This document shows, one piece after another, positions 45,571-54,323 of a DNA stretch of 64,000 nt. The DNA is from Rhodobacteraceae bacterium DSL-40 (GTDB lineage Bacteria > Pseudomonadota > Alphaproteobacteria > Rhodobacterales > Rhodobacteraceae): the NCBI GenBank assembly GCA_003258405.1, contig QKPN01000010.1, positions 62,001-126,000 of the forward strand, written 5' to 3'. Position numbers and translations under genes: made by a program. The notes under the pieces are model-generated. The model worked only from the letters and a program-made list of their open reading frames with translations, did not search any database and had not been told where the DNA came from. The first letter of the stretch is position 1, and the number at the start of each line of letters is the position of its first letter.

Positions 45571-46157
45571 GCAGGCACTCCCGCGACGCCCGCGATGTCG
45601 AGGAAGTTGCGCAGGAGCGCATGCCCGTGCTGCGAGGCAATCGACTCGGGATGGAACTGCACCCCGTGGATCGGCAGTTCGCGGTGCCGCAGCCCCATGA
45701 TCGTACCGTCCTCGAGATCGGCAGTGATCTCGAGCGCCTCGGGCAGGCTGGAGCGCTCGACGACGAGGCTGTGGTAGCGCGTGGCCTCGAAGGGCGAGGG
45801 CAGTCCCTTGAACACGCCCTTTCCGGTGTGGTGCACGAGGCCCATCTTGCCATGCATGATCTGGTCGGCACGCACCACCTGGCCGCCGAAGGCCTGACCG
45901 ATCGCCTGATGCCCCAGACAGACACCGATGAGCGGCGTGCGGGTTTCGGCGGCGGCGGCGATCAGGGCAAGGCAGATCCCGGCCTGATCGGGAGCGCAGG
46001 GACCGGGCGAAAGGAGGATGGCCGAGGGGTTCATCCCCATGGCTTCCTGGACGTCGAGCGCGTCATTCCGCTTCACGACGATATCGGCCCCAAGTTCCCC
46101 CAGGTAATGGTAAAGGTTGTATGTGAAGCTGTCATAGTTATCGATCAGCAGCAGCAT
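45567..46157 (-). CDS. trpG: anthranilate synthase component II (glutamine amidotransferase)
   Basis: A 196-residue class I amidotransferase giving ammonia to anthranilate synthase component I, and perhaps also to PabB of this genome. Catalytic Cys in [16 protein letters not shown], oxyanion [13 protein letters not shown], His/Glu in [12 protein letters not shown]. The ATG at 46157 ([14 protein letters not shown]) is the family start; AGGAGG is present upstream. First gene of trpGDC-moaC-moeA; trpE is not adjacent. Confidence 0.95.
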   Translation of the reverse strand: MLLLIDNYDSFTYNLYHYLGELGADIVVKRNDALDVQEAMGMNPSAILLSPGPCAPDQAGICLALIAAAAETRTPLIGVCLGHQAIGQAFGGQVVRADQIMHGKMGLVHHTGKGVFKGLPSPFEATRYHSLVVERSSLPEALEITADLEDGTIMGLRHRELPIHGVQFHPESIASQHGHALLRNFLDIAGVAGVPA

Positions 46158-46249
46158 CTCTTGGCCTTTCCTCCTGTGGCGGGATTGGCGCTGGGTCGCG
46201 CGGGCGCTATACATGGCCCCGCGGATCAGACCGGGTCAAGGGAAAGCTG

Positions 46250-46666
46250 GTGGCAACGAGTAAAGCAGGTCGACGCGCGCATGTAAAACGGCGCGCGGGG
46301 GGTGGGTTCTGGCAAGGTGCTGCGGCAGGCGCGGCGGTTTCCGCCGTGATTGCGGCGGGTCTCATCTATGCCTTCCCGCCACTGAAGACCTTGCCGCCCG
46401 AGATACCCCCAGGGACCGCCGAGCCCCCTGCCGCGCTGACGAGCCCCGCCCCCGTGGCAGAACGCCCGGCCCCCGCGGCGGCACAGGGGCTGCTTGTCGA
46501 AGCGCCCGCCCCACTCGTCATCTCGGGACCTGCCCGCGACGTGCCGCCGGGGCTTGATGGGTTGCTGCGCCCGCCCGCGCCGGATGTCTTCGATGGCGGT
46601 GCTGCGGGCTCGCCCTCGCTCTTCCGCCCCGGGGAAACGCCGGGCAACGCCCCCGGCACGCGGTAG
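46250..46666 (+). CDS. proline-rich single-pass membrane protein, unknown
   Basis: A 138-residue protein starting with GTG after AAGGGAAAGCTG. A basic N-terminus (KAGRRAHVKRRAGGG) and one hydrophobic segment (GAAAGAAVSAVIAAGLIYAF) anchor it; the rest is a low-complexity Pro/Ala-rich periplasmic tail. It resembles the anchor-linker part of SPOR-type proteins, but no SPOR domain follows. Divergent from trpG. Confidence 0.65.
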   Translation: MATSKAGRRAHVKRRAGGGFWQGAAAGAAVSAVIAAGLIYAFPPLKTLPPEIPPGTAEPPAALTSPAPVAERPAPAAAQGLLVEAPAPLVISGPARDVPPGLDGLLRPPAPDVFDGGAAGSPSLFRPGETPGNAPGTR

Positions 46667-46802
46667 GCCTAGGGGCACCGGGCGCCCTCTCGAGGGCGTG
46701 TCCTGGTACCACGGACGGGGCGGTGTATCCTCACCGCCTGCGGCCGCGGCAGCTTTGCGCGTGGACGCCGGAATTCTTCCGATAGATCATTTCGGAGGAC
46801 GC

Positions 46803-47613
46803 ATGGCCTGCAAGCGGCTCAATGGCGAATTCCATATTTTCTACCCCGACCAACCCCTCAACGGCCCGGAACCCGACGGCAACACAATCAAGTTCCGGCC
46901 CGATGATCCTGGTGCGGCCGAAGTGCTCAGGCCGCCCGGCCTGCGGAGGCCAGCCGTCAACGGCCGCGGCAGATCAATCTGCGCTTCGAGGGGCTCGATG
47001 CGCTCGAGACCCATTTCGCCGGACGACACCAGAACCTCGCGGCCGCGACGGCCTCACAGGATTTCCTGCTTGCCCGCGCGGGTTTCGGCAAGGTGGCGTT
47101 CCAGGCCGACCGGCCCAACAAGGTCGCGTCGGTCGAGCGTCATCCGGTGCGCGGGCATGTGCTCTCGAACGGGCTCGACGGACACGGGCGCATCGTCGCC
47201 TTCGTCTTCTTCTCCGATGCCCCAGAGCCCGATGGGACGGAGGTCTTTCTCGACGAGGCCCGGCTCGGAGCGAGCTACAACGTACGCAGCCTCGCCGAGG
47301 GGAAGGCCTATTCGCTCTTCTATCTTTCGCTGCCGATCTCGCTGACGCAGAGGCTCGCCGAGATCGCGCGGGCAGCCGGGGCCGCGCAGGCGGGGCTTTA
47401 CGCCGCCGATGCGTCAGCGCGCGGCGCGACCTTCGCAGTCGACCCCGAAACGCTCGGGGACCTGGTGATCGGACCGAAGCTCTTCCGGCGGCTCGCGAAA
47501 TATTTCGGCGATGCCTTCTCCGACCTCTCAGGGTTCGAGGGCTGGATGCGGCGCATGTCGTCGTCGTTCCCGACGACTTCGCCATGCCCGAGACCGGGCT
47601 GCGTGTGCGCTGA
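46803..47613 (+). pseudogene. SNase-like (thermonuclease-fold) nuclease gene broken by two frameshifts
   Basis: The N-terminal part MACKRLNGEFHIFYPDQPLNG...FRPDDPGAAEV is read in one frame to about 46950; the sequence then continues as QINLRFEGLDALETHF...VRGHVLSNGLDGHGRIVAFVF...SYNVRSLAEGKAYSLFY in a second frame to about 47545; and the C-terminus AHVVVVPDDFAMPETGLRVR is in a third frame ending at 47613. Joined, they give a nuclease of the family with FEG-DALETHF and NGLDGYGR boxes. Each shift equals the loss of one base. Either the gene is dead or the assembly has two single-base errors. Confidence 0.8.
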
Positions 47614-47627
47614 GGCGGGGGGCTGAC

Positions 47628-48629
47628 TTACCCGGTGAGCGACATCATTGCCTCGGCCGCGATCTCGACAGAGCGGAGCCGGGCGGCATGGTCATGAATC
47701 TGGGCCGTGAAGATGACTTCGTCGGGGCTGTAGCGCTCGATGAGCGCGGCGATCTGATCCCGGACCATGCCCGGATCGCCCACCGCCGAGCAGGACAGCG
47801 CCTGATCGACGGCAGCTATCAGACCCGGCGGCGCCACTGCACCGATGTCGGCCACCGGACGTGGCAGCGGTCCGGGTCGGCCGCTCCGGAGATTGATGAA
47901 GGCCTGCTGCATCGAGGTCATGAGATAGCGGGCCTCGGCCGCGCTATCGGCGGCAAAGACGTTGAGCGCGAGCATGAAGCGCGGCGCGGCGCAGCTCTCG
48001 GAGGGCAGGAAGCCGCGACGGTAAACCTCGATCGCCTGGGCAAGCGAGGCCGGGGCGAAATGCGAGGCGAACGCGTAGGGCAGGCCCAAGTGGGCTGCGA
48101 GCTCGGCGCCATAGAGGCTCGATCCCAGCATCCAGACCGGCACCTCCGTGCCCTCGCCAGGCACCGCTCGCACTGGCTGGCCCGGCCGGCCTGGTCGGAA
48201 ATAGCCGATAAGTTCGGTCACCGCGCGGGGGAAGTGATCGGGGCCATCCATGCCGCGGCGAATTGCACGCATCGTCGCCATGTCGGTGCCCGGCGCACGG
48301 CCGACACCAAGGTCGATGCGGCCGGGAAAGAGCGTGGCGAGCGTGCCGAACTGCTCGGCGATGATGAGGGGCGCGTGATTGGGCAGCATCACCCCACCCG
48401 CGCCAACCCGAATTCGCGACGTCGCCGCCGCGACATGGCCGATGACGACGGCCGTGGCAGCTGAGGCGATGCCCGGCATGTTGTGATGCTCGGCCAGCCA
48501 GTAGCGCGCGAAACCACAGTCTTCGGCGTGGCGCGCCAGGTCTCGGGTATTGGCGAGCGCCTCCGCCGCCGTGCCGCCTTCGGGCACCGGGGCGAGGTCG
48601 AGGAGCGAGTATGGCAGCATCGACATCAT
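47628..48629 (-). CDS. LLM class flavin-dependent oxidoreductase (luciferase-like monooxygenase)
   Basis: A 333-residue FMN-dependent TIM-barrel protein. Typical features are [80 protein letters not shown] and [13 protein letters not shown]. The substrate is unknown; relatives are often misnamed alkanal monooxygenase alpha chain. It is monocistronic, convergent with the broken nuclease gene. Confidence 0.9.
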   Translation of the reverse strand: MMSMLPYSLLDLAPVPEGGTAAEALANTRDLARHAEDCGFARYWLAEHHNMPGIASAATAVVIGHVAAATSRIRVGAGGVMLPNHAPLIIAEQFGTLATLFPGRIDLGVGRAPGTDMATMRAIRRGMDGPDHFPRAVTELIGYFRPGRPGQPVRAVPGEGTEVPVWMLGSSLYGAELAAHLGLPYAFASHFAPASLAQAIEVYRRGFLPSESCAAPRFMLALNVFAADSAAEARYLMTSMQQAFINLRSGRPGPLPRPVADIGAVAPPGLIAAVDQALSCSAVGDPGMVRDQIAALIERYSPDEVIFTAQIHDHAARLRSVEIAAEAMMSLTG

Positions 48630-49021
48630 TCCATTCGTCGTAGTCCGATTAATCTAGCGCGATCAGCGGGGAGAGCAGCCTGCAAATTGCCGAAAATGCA
48701 TAAAATAAATACATCTAATATTCGCCGCATCGCTGGCGGCCTCCGGCAGGCGCCTTCAGACCATGTGCGGGCCGGGCACCAGCGCGACCCAGACGATAAA
48801 GGCGCGCATCCGGCGCGGCAGATGGCAACCAGACGCGCCACCTTGAGCAGGGCAAGCGGCCTGACCGGAAGGAAGAAACGCAGAAGCTTCATATGCCTGC
48901 GGACCTGAACGCCTTGGCCCGTGCGCACCGCGATGTATATGCACGCGTGGCGCCCCTTGCGCCCACCGCACTTCGCGTGCAGCACTGGCGCCAGCCCGGC
49001 ACAACATGCGGAGCCGCCTGC
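48630..49021. other. intergenic region, no confident gene
   Basis: 392 bp between divergent genes. A minus-strand ATG at 48892 opens a frame (MKLLRFFLPVRPLALLKVARLVAICR) that would need a frameshift to reach a sensible end (MRAFIVWVALVPGPHMV). It could be a decayed small membrane protein. An AT-rich stretch near 48690-48730 may be a promoter. Confidence 0.4.
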
Positions 49022-49360
49022 ATGCTCTCGATCCACCATCTCTATCTTGGCCTCGCGATTCTCGCAGAGGTCGTCGCCACCACCGCGCTGGCCCGCACCG
49101 AAGGCTTCACCCGGCTCGGGCCGACGGCGCTCTCACTCGGGCTCTACGGCATTGCCTTCTACCTGCTCGCGCTCACGCTCCGCGTTATGCCGACGGGGGT
49201 CGTCTATGCCGTCTGGTCGGGAATGGGCATCGTCTTCATCGCAGCCATCGCCTGGATCTTCCATGGCGAGAAGCTCGATCTGCCCGCGGTGCTGGGCCTC
49301 GGGCTGATCCTTGCGGGCGTCGTGATCGTCAACGTCTTCTCGAACACCGTCGGTCACTGA
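49022..49360 (+). CDS. small multidrug resistance (SMR) family transporter
   Basis: A 112-residue inner-membrane protein with four transmembrane helices and the SMR signature: membrane-embedded Glu in LAILAEVVATTALARTEGF (equivalent of Glu14 in EmrE), YGIAFYLLALTLRVMPTGVVYAVWSGMGIVFIA, and LGLGLILAGVVIVNVFS. It exports small cations (quaternary amines, guanidinium) by proton antiport. Compound range cannot be read from sequence. Confidence 0.93.
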   Translation: MLSIHHLYLGLAILAEVVATTALARTEGFTRLGPTALSLGLYGIAFYLLALTLRVMPTGVVYAVWSGMGIVFIAAIAWIFHGEKLDLPAVLGLGLILAGVVIVNVFSNTVGH

Positions 49361-49363
49361 GCC

Positions 49364-50617
49364 TCAGGCGGCCGCGAGCATCGCCTGAAGGCGCGCGCGG
49401 TCGCCCGGATCATCGGGGCGTGCGAGGATCCCCGCCAGCTCCTCGAGACTCGCGATGTTGTGGCAGGCGCGGAAGCTGTCCACATGCGGCAGAATGGCAC
49501 GGATGCCGCGGGCTTTCGGCGCGAAGCCATCCCAGCGCAGCAGCGGGTTGAGCCAGATCACCCGCCGGGCCGAGAGGTGGAGCCGCTCCATCTCGCGGGC
49601 CAGCAACGCAGGATCGTCGCGGTCGAGCCCGTCGGTGATCAGGAGCACCACCGCCCCCTGCCCCAGTACCCGCCGGGACCAGTCGCGGTTGAAGGCGTGC
49701 AGGCACGCCCCGATCCGGGTGCCGCCCTCCCAGTCCTGCGCCTCGCGGCCCGCCGCCTCGAGCGCCGCATCGACATCGCGGCGGCGGAGGTGACGGGTGA
49801 TGTTGGTGAGCCGGGTGCCGAAGGTGAATGCATGGACCTGCGCCCAGCCCGCGCCCCTGGTGTTCGCGACCGAATGGAGGAAGTGGAGCATCATCCGCGA
49901 ATAGGCCGACATCGAGCCTGAAATGTCGCAGAGCACCACGAGATTGGGCCAGCGGATGCGACGCTTGCGCCAGGCGAGCCCCTGCACCTCTCCCCCCGCG
50001 CGCAGGCTCGCGCGAATTGTCGCCTGCCAGTCGGCAATACGCCCGCGGGCGTCAGAGCGGGTGCGGCGGCTCGCGATCGGCGACACGGGCAGATCGAGCC
50101 GGGCGATGGCACGCTTGGCCGCGGCGATCTCGGTCGCCGACATCTGCTCGAAATCGGCGGTCTTGAGCTTTTCCTCGCCCGAGGCGGTGAGCGAGAGATC
50201 GATTTCGATCTCCTCCTCGTCCTCCTCGCGGCGCTGGGGCGCGGGCATCTCCGCCTCGTCAAGCAACGCCTCCGCGGCGCGGCGCTCGGCGGCCCCCGGA
50301 TCCGGCCGATCGTTGAAACCCCTGAGCGTCGGCATCAGGATCGACATCATGTGTTCCATGAACTGCGGGTCGCGCCAGTAAAGCCGGAAGACCTGCGCGA
50401 AGACCTGGCGCTGTTCGGGCCGGCTGACGAAGCAGGCCTGAAGCGTGTGGTAGAAATCCGTCTTGTCCGTGAAACCCACCGCTTCCACGGCGCGGATCGC
50501 ATCCACCACTCGGCCGGTGCCGACGGGGATACCTGCCCGCCGGAGCGCACGGGCGAAATGGGTGATGTTGGCAGCAAGCTTGCCTTCGTCGGGGAAACTG
50601 TCGGGGACGCGGGCCAT
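49364..50617 (-). CDS. coxE: VWA domain-containing CoxE-like protein
   Basis: A 417-residue cytosolic protein with a C-terminal von Willebrand A domain: MIDAS motif VVLCDISGSMSAYSRMML, TFGTRLTNITRHLRRRDVDAAL, GGTRIGACLHAF and LLITDGLDRDD. In carboxydotrophs CoxE works with the MoxR ATPase CoxD on maturation of a molybdenum-copper hydroxylase; related pairs exist for other molybdenum hydroxylases. The ATG at 50617 follows AAGGTG. The MoxR gene lies upstream on the same strand, with a small broken gene between. Confidence 0.88.
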   Translation of the reverse strand: MARVPDSFPDEGKLAANITHFARALRRAGIPVGTGRVVDAIRAVEAVGFTDKTDFYHTLQACFVSRPEQRQVFAQVFRLYWRDPQFMEHMMSILMPTLRGFNDRPDPGAAERRAAEALLDEAEMPAPQRREEDEEEIEIDLSLTASGEEKLKTADFEQMSATEIAAAKRAIARLDLPVSPIASRRTRSDARGRIADWQATIRASLRAGGEVQGLAWRKRRIRWPNLVVLCDISGSMSAYSRMMLHFLHSVANTRGAGWAQVHAFTFGTRLTNITRHLRRRDVDAALEAAGREAQDWEGGTRIGACLHAFNRDWSRRVLGQGAVVLLITDGLDRDDPALLAREMERLHLSARRVIWLNPLLRWDGFAPKARGIRAILPHVDSFRACHNIASLEELAGILARPDDPGDRARLQAMLAAA

Positions 50618-50724
50618 GGCTTCACCTTTGCCTTGTGCGGCGCATCTGTCCCCGAACGGGGATGACACCCGCCCGGACGAGACCTGCATCCATGACGGAT
50701 CTGTCCGGTTCGCAAGGGCCTAGT

Positions 50725-50988
50725 CTATGCCGCGTCATATCGGCTCACCTCGATCAGAGTGCCGTCGGGAAGGTCGGCCACCAGGCAGAGGTCGCGCGAC
50801 CCGATGCAGGCATTGTCGCGGTTTTCCTGATCGAGTGTCTTCCGGTTGATCTTCTGACCATCGACGATCAACGGCCCGCACTCGGTATCAGTGGTCACCG
50901 CCTCGAGCCCGGGCATTCGGACATTGAAGGCCACGGTCGCCCCGCTGTCGCGGATGGTGAGAACCACATGATCGATGGCCGAGTTCAT
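50725..50988 (-). pseudogene. VOC/glyoxalase-like protein with internal deletion
   Basis: The reading frame (87 codons) begins like a VOC protein (DHVVLTIRDSGATVAF) and reaches DLCLVAD, then jumps directly to DGTLIEVSRY, the normal last strand. About 40 residues that carry the second half of the fold and a metal ligand are missing, and YxRV is changed to NVRM. In-frame shortening suggests decay, though the frame is still open. It starts right at the stop of the MoxR gene. Confidence 0.65.
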
Positions 50989-51899
50989 CAGACGGGCGCC
51001 AGCGCGGCGCTCGCCTCATCGAGGATGCGCTTGATTTCCGAGCCCTGCATCCTGGCGATATCGTCCTGGTATTTGAGCAACGCCCCGAGTGTATCGGCAA
51101 TCACCTGCGGCGAGAGCTGCACCGCATCGAGGGCGACGAGGCATTTGGCCCAGTCGATGGCTTCCGCGACGCCCGGCTTCTTGAAGAGATCCTCGCCCCG
51201 GAGCTTCTGCACGAAGGCCACAACTTGGCGGGTAAGCGCCTCGGTGGCCTCGGGCGCCTTCGCACGCAGGATCGCATATTCTCGGTCGAAATCCGGGTAG
51301 TCCACCCAGTGATAGAGGCAGCGGCGCTTCAGCGCGTCATGAACCTCGCGGGTGCGATTGGAAGTGAGGATGACAATGGGCGGCTCGGCGGCGCGCATGG
51401 TGCCGAGCTCGGGGATCGTCACCTGGAAATCCGACAGGGCTTCGAGCAGGAACGCCTCGAAAGGCTCGTCGGTGCGGTCCAGCTCGTCGATGAGCAGGAC
51501 CGGCGGCCCGCCCTCCTGCGGCTCCATCGCTTCGAGCAGCGGGCGGCGGATGAGAAAGCGGTCGGAGAAGAGCTCGTCGGTCAGGCGCTCGCGGTCGGCG
51601 CCGCCTTCAGCCTCCGCCGTGCGGATCGCGACCATCTGCGCCGGGAAATTCCATTCGTAAACCGCGGAGGTCGCATCGAGGCCCTCGTAGCATTGCAGCC
51701 GGATCAGCCGTCGACCCAGCGCCGCGGAGAGCGCCTTGGCGATCTCTGTCTTGCCGACGCCCGCCTCCCCCTCGAGGAAGAGCGGCCGGCCGAGGCGGAG
51801 GCTGAGATAGACCACCGTCGCAAGCCCCCGTCCGGCGACATATCCCGCATCGGCAAGCATGGAACGGGTCGCATCGATCGAGGGCGGCAGGTCGTGCAT
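50988..51899 (-). CDS. coxD: MoxR family AAA+ ATPase (CoxD-like)
   Basis: A 303-residue AAA+ chaperone ATPase. Walker A GEAGVGKTE (44-51), LLIDELDRTDEPFEAFLLEALSD as Walker B, ILTSNRTREVHDALKRRCLYHWVDYP as sensor/arginine-finger region. With the CoxE-like protein it likely drives active-site maturation of a molybdenum hydroxylase. No coxMSL genes are in this window, so its client is unknown; the xanthine dehydrogenase is a candidate. Confidence 0.9.
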   Translation of the reverse strand: MHDLPPSIDATRSMLADAGYVAGRGLATVVYLSLRLGRPLFLEGEAGVGKTEIAKALSAALGRRLIRLQCYEGLDATSAVYEWNFPAQMVAIRTAEAEGGADRERLTDELFSDRFLIRRPLLEAMEPQEGGPPVLLIDELDRTDEPFEAFLLEALSDFQVTIPELGTMRAAEPPIVILTSNRTREVHDALKRRCLYHWVDYPDFDREYAILRAKAPEATEALTRQVVAFVQKLRGEDLFKKPGVAEAIDWAKCLVALDAVQLSPQVIADTLGALLKYQDDIARMQGSEIKRILDEASAALAPV

Positions 51900-52060
51900 G
51901 GGGGTGTTCTCCTCAGGTCCGGCCCTATGGAAGCCGAGAAGGCAGGGAAATCAAGCCCTCCCATGGTGGCAGGCGGACCGCGGCGGAGAAACCTTTTCCG
52001 GCCGGCCGCGTTGATCCGCATATCGCACTCAACCCTGGGCGCAGCAGAAAGGAAGGACAG

Positions 52061-52393
52061 ATGAACGACAAGCGACCTGTTTCCCACATCCTGACCGGCC
52101 TCGCCGGTGGAAGTTTCGCTTTTCTCGCCGCCTCGACACCCGTCTTCGGCACCACGGCCGGAACCTCGGCAGCGGTGACATTTCTCGTCATGGGAGGGCT
52201 CGGCGCCATCGCCTTCGTGGCGCTCCTGCGTCCGACGCGCGAGAGCTGCGAAGAGACGCAGGAGATGCCGGACGACCTCGCCCTGCGGCGCGGACGCTCG
52301 CGCTCGCGCCTCTCTCCCCGAGCCTCACGGCGCGACCGCGTGGCCAAACCGGCGGTGATCTCCGCGCACGTCGGCCGTCGTTTCTCCTCCTGA
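52061..52393 (+). CDS. small two-helix membrane protein, unknown
   Basis: A 110-residue protein with two hydrophobic segments (HILTGLAGGSFAFLAASTPVFG and AAVTFLVMGGLGAIAFVALL), followed by a basic Arg/Ser-rich tail (RRGRSRSRLSPRASRRDR). AAGGA precedes the ATG. Function unknown. Confidence 0.65.
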   Translation: MNDKRPVSHILTGLAGGSFAFLAASTPVFGTTAGTSAAVTFLVMGGLGAIAFVALLRPTRESCEETQEMPDDLALRRGRSRSRLSPRASRRDRVAKPAVISAHVGRRFSS

Positions 52394-52463
52394 GCCCGGG
52401 CGTGCTCATGCCCCCATGAGATCCCTCCGGAAATAAGGTTCCCGACCAGAAAGGAGATTGAAA

Positions 52464-53228
52464 TTGCCGCTCGACAGCACGACCGGCGGCGCAAAAGCCG
52501 CAAAACTCTATCGTATGGTCATGCCCGACCATGTCTGCCCCTACGGCCTCAAGGCCAAGGCGCTTCTCGAACGCAAAGGCTATGCTATCGAGGACCACCC
52601 CTTGCGCACACATGACGAGACCGAGGCCTTTCAGGAGCGTGAGGGCGTCGAGACGACGCCGCAGGTCTGGATCGGCGGCGAGCGGATCGGTGGTTATGAT
52701 GAACTGCGCGAGTTCTTTGGCGAGCATGTAAAAGATGAGGGCGAGACGACATATCGCCCGGTGATCGCGATCTTTGCGGTCGCGGCACTCATGGCAATCG
52801 CCGTGAGCTGGGCCGCGGCCCTTCCCGCGGTTCGCACCTTCGAGCTTTTCATCGCCTTCGGCATGACGCTTCTCGGGCTGCAGAAACTTCAGGACGTCGA
52901 GAGCTTCTCGACCATGTTTCTCAACTACGACCTGCTGGCGCGTCGCGAGGTACGTTATGGCTATGTCTATCCCTACGCAGAGACAGGGGCGGGCCTGCTC
53001 ATGATCGCGGGTGCGCTCATCTGGCTTGCTGCTCCGATTGCGCTCTTCATCGGGACAGTGGGAGCTGTATCGGTGTTCAAGGCGGTCTATGTCGAGAAGC
53101 GTGAACTCAAATGCGCCTGCGTCGGCGGTGGCTCCAACGTGCCGCTCGGTTTCATCTCGCTCACCGAGAACCTCATGATGATCCTGATGGCGATCTGGAT
53201 GCCCCTGCGCATGTGGCTCGGCGCCTGA
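52464..53228 (+). CDS. glutaredoxin-MauE/DoxX-like fusion membrane protein
   Basis: A 254-residue two-part protein. Residues 1-90 are a glutaredoxin-like domain with a CPYG (monothiol) site and ETTPQVWIGGERIGGYDEL; the C-terminal part has four transmembrane helices of the MauE/DoxX type, with the KCACVGG cysteine motif near the end. Such proteins pass electrons to periplasmic or membrane thiol systems. A TTG start at 52464 is preferred, 7 nt after AAGGAG; the TTG at 52458 is too close. Confidence 0.82.
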   Translation: MPLDSTTGGAKAAKLYRMVMPDHVCPYGLKAKALLERKGYAIEDHPLRTHDETEAFQEREGVETTPQVWIGGERIGGYDELREFFGEHVKDEGETTYRPVIAIFAVAALMAIAVSWAAALPAVRTFELFIAFGMTLLGLQKLQDVESFSTMFLNYDLLARREVRYGYVYPYAETGAGLLMIAGALIWLAAPIALFIGTVGAVSVFKAVYVEKRELKCACVGGGSNVPLGFISLTENLMMILMAIWMPLRMWLGA

Positions 53229-53314
53229 CGCGCCGGGCCTGGGGCAGACGGGCTTGGAGAACCGGGGCCGGGCGCAGTATATAAGTCTCCCGCACCCGAT
53301 GCATGGTGAGACGC

Positions 53315-54322
53315 ATGGCCGAGCCCGCACCCGACCAGATCCCCGAAGCCGCCCTTGCCTGGGTCCGCGCCGGACGGCGCGCGGCGCTCGCGACCGTGGT
53401 GGAAACCTGGGGTTCGGCCCCACGCCCGCGGGGCTCACAGCTCGCGATCACCGAAGATGCAGAGATGGCGGGCTCCGTCTCGGGCGGCTGCGTCGAGGGC
53501 GCAGTGGTGGCCGAGGCGCTCGAGGCGCTCGAGGATGGGCGGCCGCGGATGCTCGAATTCGGCGTGAGCGACGAGGATGCCTTCGCCGTCGGGCTCGCCT
53601 GCGGCGGCCGGATCCGGGTGCTCGTCGAGCCGATCGCCGTTGGCGACGGTCCGTCGGAAGGGCTGATCGCTGATCTGGTCGCAGCGCGCGCTGCACGGCG
53701 TCCGGTGGTCTACGCAGTCAACCCCGAAAGCTGGGAGCGCCATCTCGTCGGGGCCGAGAGCCCCGGTCCGCTTGGCGATGCGGCTCGTGCGGCCTTCGTC
53801 GAGGACCGTTCCGGTTTTGCCGAAGATTGGTTTCTCGGCGTGCACAATCCACCGCTCCGCATGGCGGTGGTGGGCGCGGTTCATATCGCGCAGGCCCTTG
53901 TGCCGATGGCCCGGCTCGCCGGCTACGACGTGGCGGTGATCGACCCTCGCGAGGCCTTTGCGAGCCCAGCGCGCTTTCCCGGCACGGCCCTTCTGGGCGA
54001 CTGGCCCGATACCGCGCTCGGCACCTTCGGGCTCGACACGCGCACAGCTGTCGTGACCCTAACCCATGATCCCAAGCTCGACGATCCGGCCATCCGGGCT
54101 GCACTCCGCTCGCCCGTCTTCTATCTCGGCTGCCTTGGCTCGACCCGCACCCATGCGAAGCGCGTCGCACGTCTGGAGGCCGAGGGTATTGCGACGTGTG
54201 ACATCGCCCGCATCCATGCCCCGGTCGGGGCCGATATCGGAGCGCAGTCGCCAGCGGAAATCGCGATTTCGATCCTCGCCCAGATCACCGAACGCCTGCG
54301 GCATCCCGACACGAGGCCCTGA
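53315..54322 (+). CDS. XdhC/CoxF family maturation protein
   Basis: A 335-residue member of the XdhC family, distinct from xdhC at 7137. N-terminal domain: ATVVETWGSAPRPRGSQLAITEDAEMAGSVSGGCVEGAVV and ACGGRIRVLVEPI; C-terminal Rossmann domain: MAVVGAVHIAQALVPMARLAGYDVAVIDPR, VVTLTHDPKLDDPAI, YLGCLGSTRTHAKR and APVGADIGAQSPAEIAISI. It probably hands sulfurated cofactor to a molybdenum hydroxylase. The next gene starts one base after its stop. The ATG at 53303 is an alternative start. Confidence 0.9.
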   Translation: MAEPAPDQIPEAALAWVRAGRRAALATVVETWGSAPRPRGSQLAITEDAEMAGSVSGGCVEGAVVAEALEALEDGRPRMLEFGVSDEDAFAVGLACGGRIRVLVEPIAVGDGPSEGLIADLVAARAARRPVVYAVNPESWERHLVGAESPGPLGDAARAAFVEDRSGFAEDWFLGVHNPPLRMAVVGAVHIAQALVPMARLAGYDVAVIDPREAFASPARFPGTALLGDWPDTALGTFGLDTRTAVVTLTHDPKLDDPAIRAALRSPVFYLGCLGSTRTHAKRVARLEAEGIATCDIARIHAPVGADIGAQSPAEIAISILAQITERLRHPDTRP

Positions 54323-54323
54323 G

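Noticed and set aside
46158-46249. Tryptophan attenuator or leader peptide ahead of trpG
   Set aside because: No leader frame with tandem Trp codons and no terminator/antiterminator pair is visible in the 92 bp.
48626-49039. Minus-strand 137-codon frame between the LLM oxidoreductase and the SMR gene
   Set aside because: Unnatural Cys/Arg-rich composition through most of its length; only a short part looks protein-like, and it would need a frameshift.
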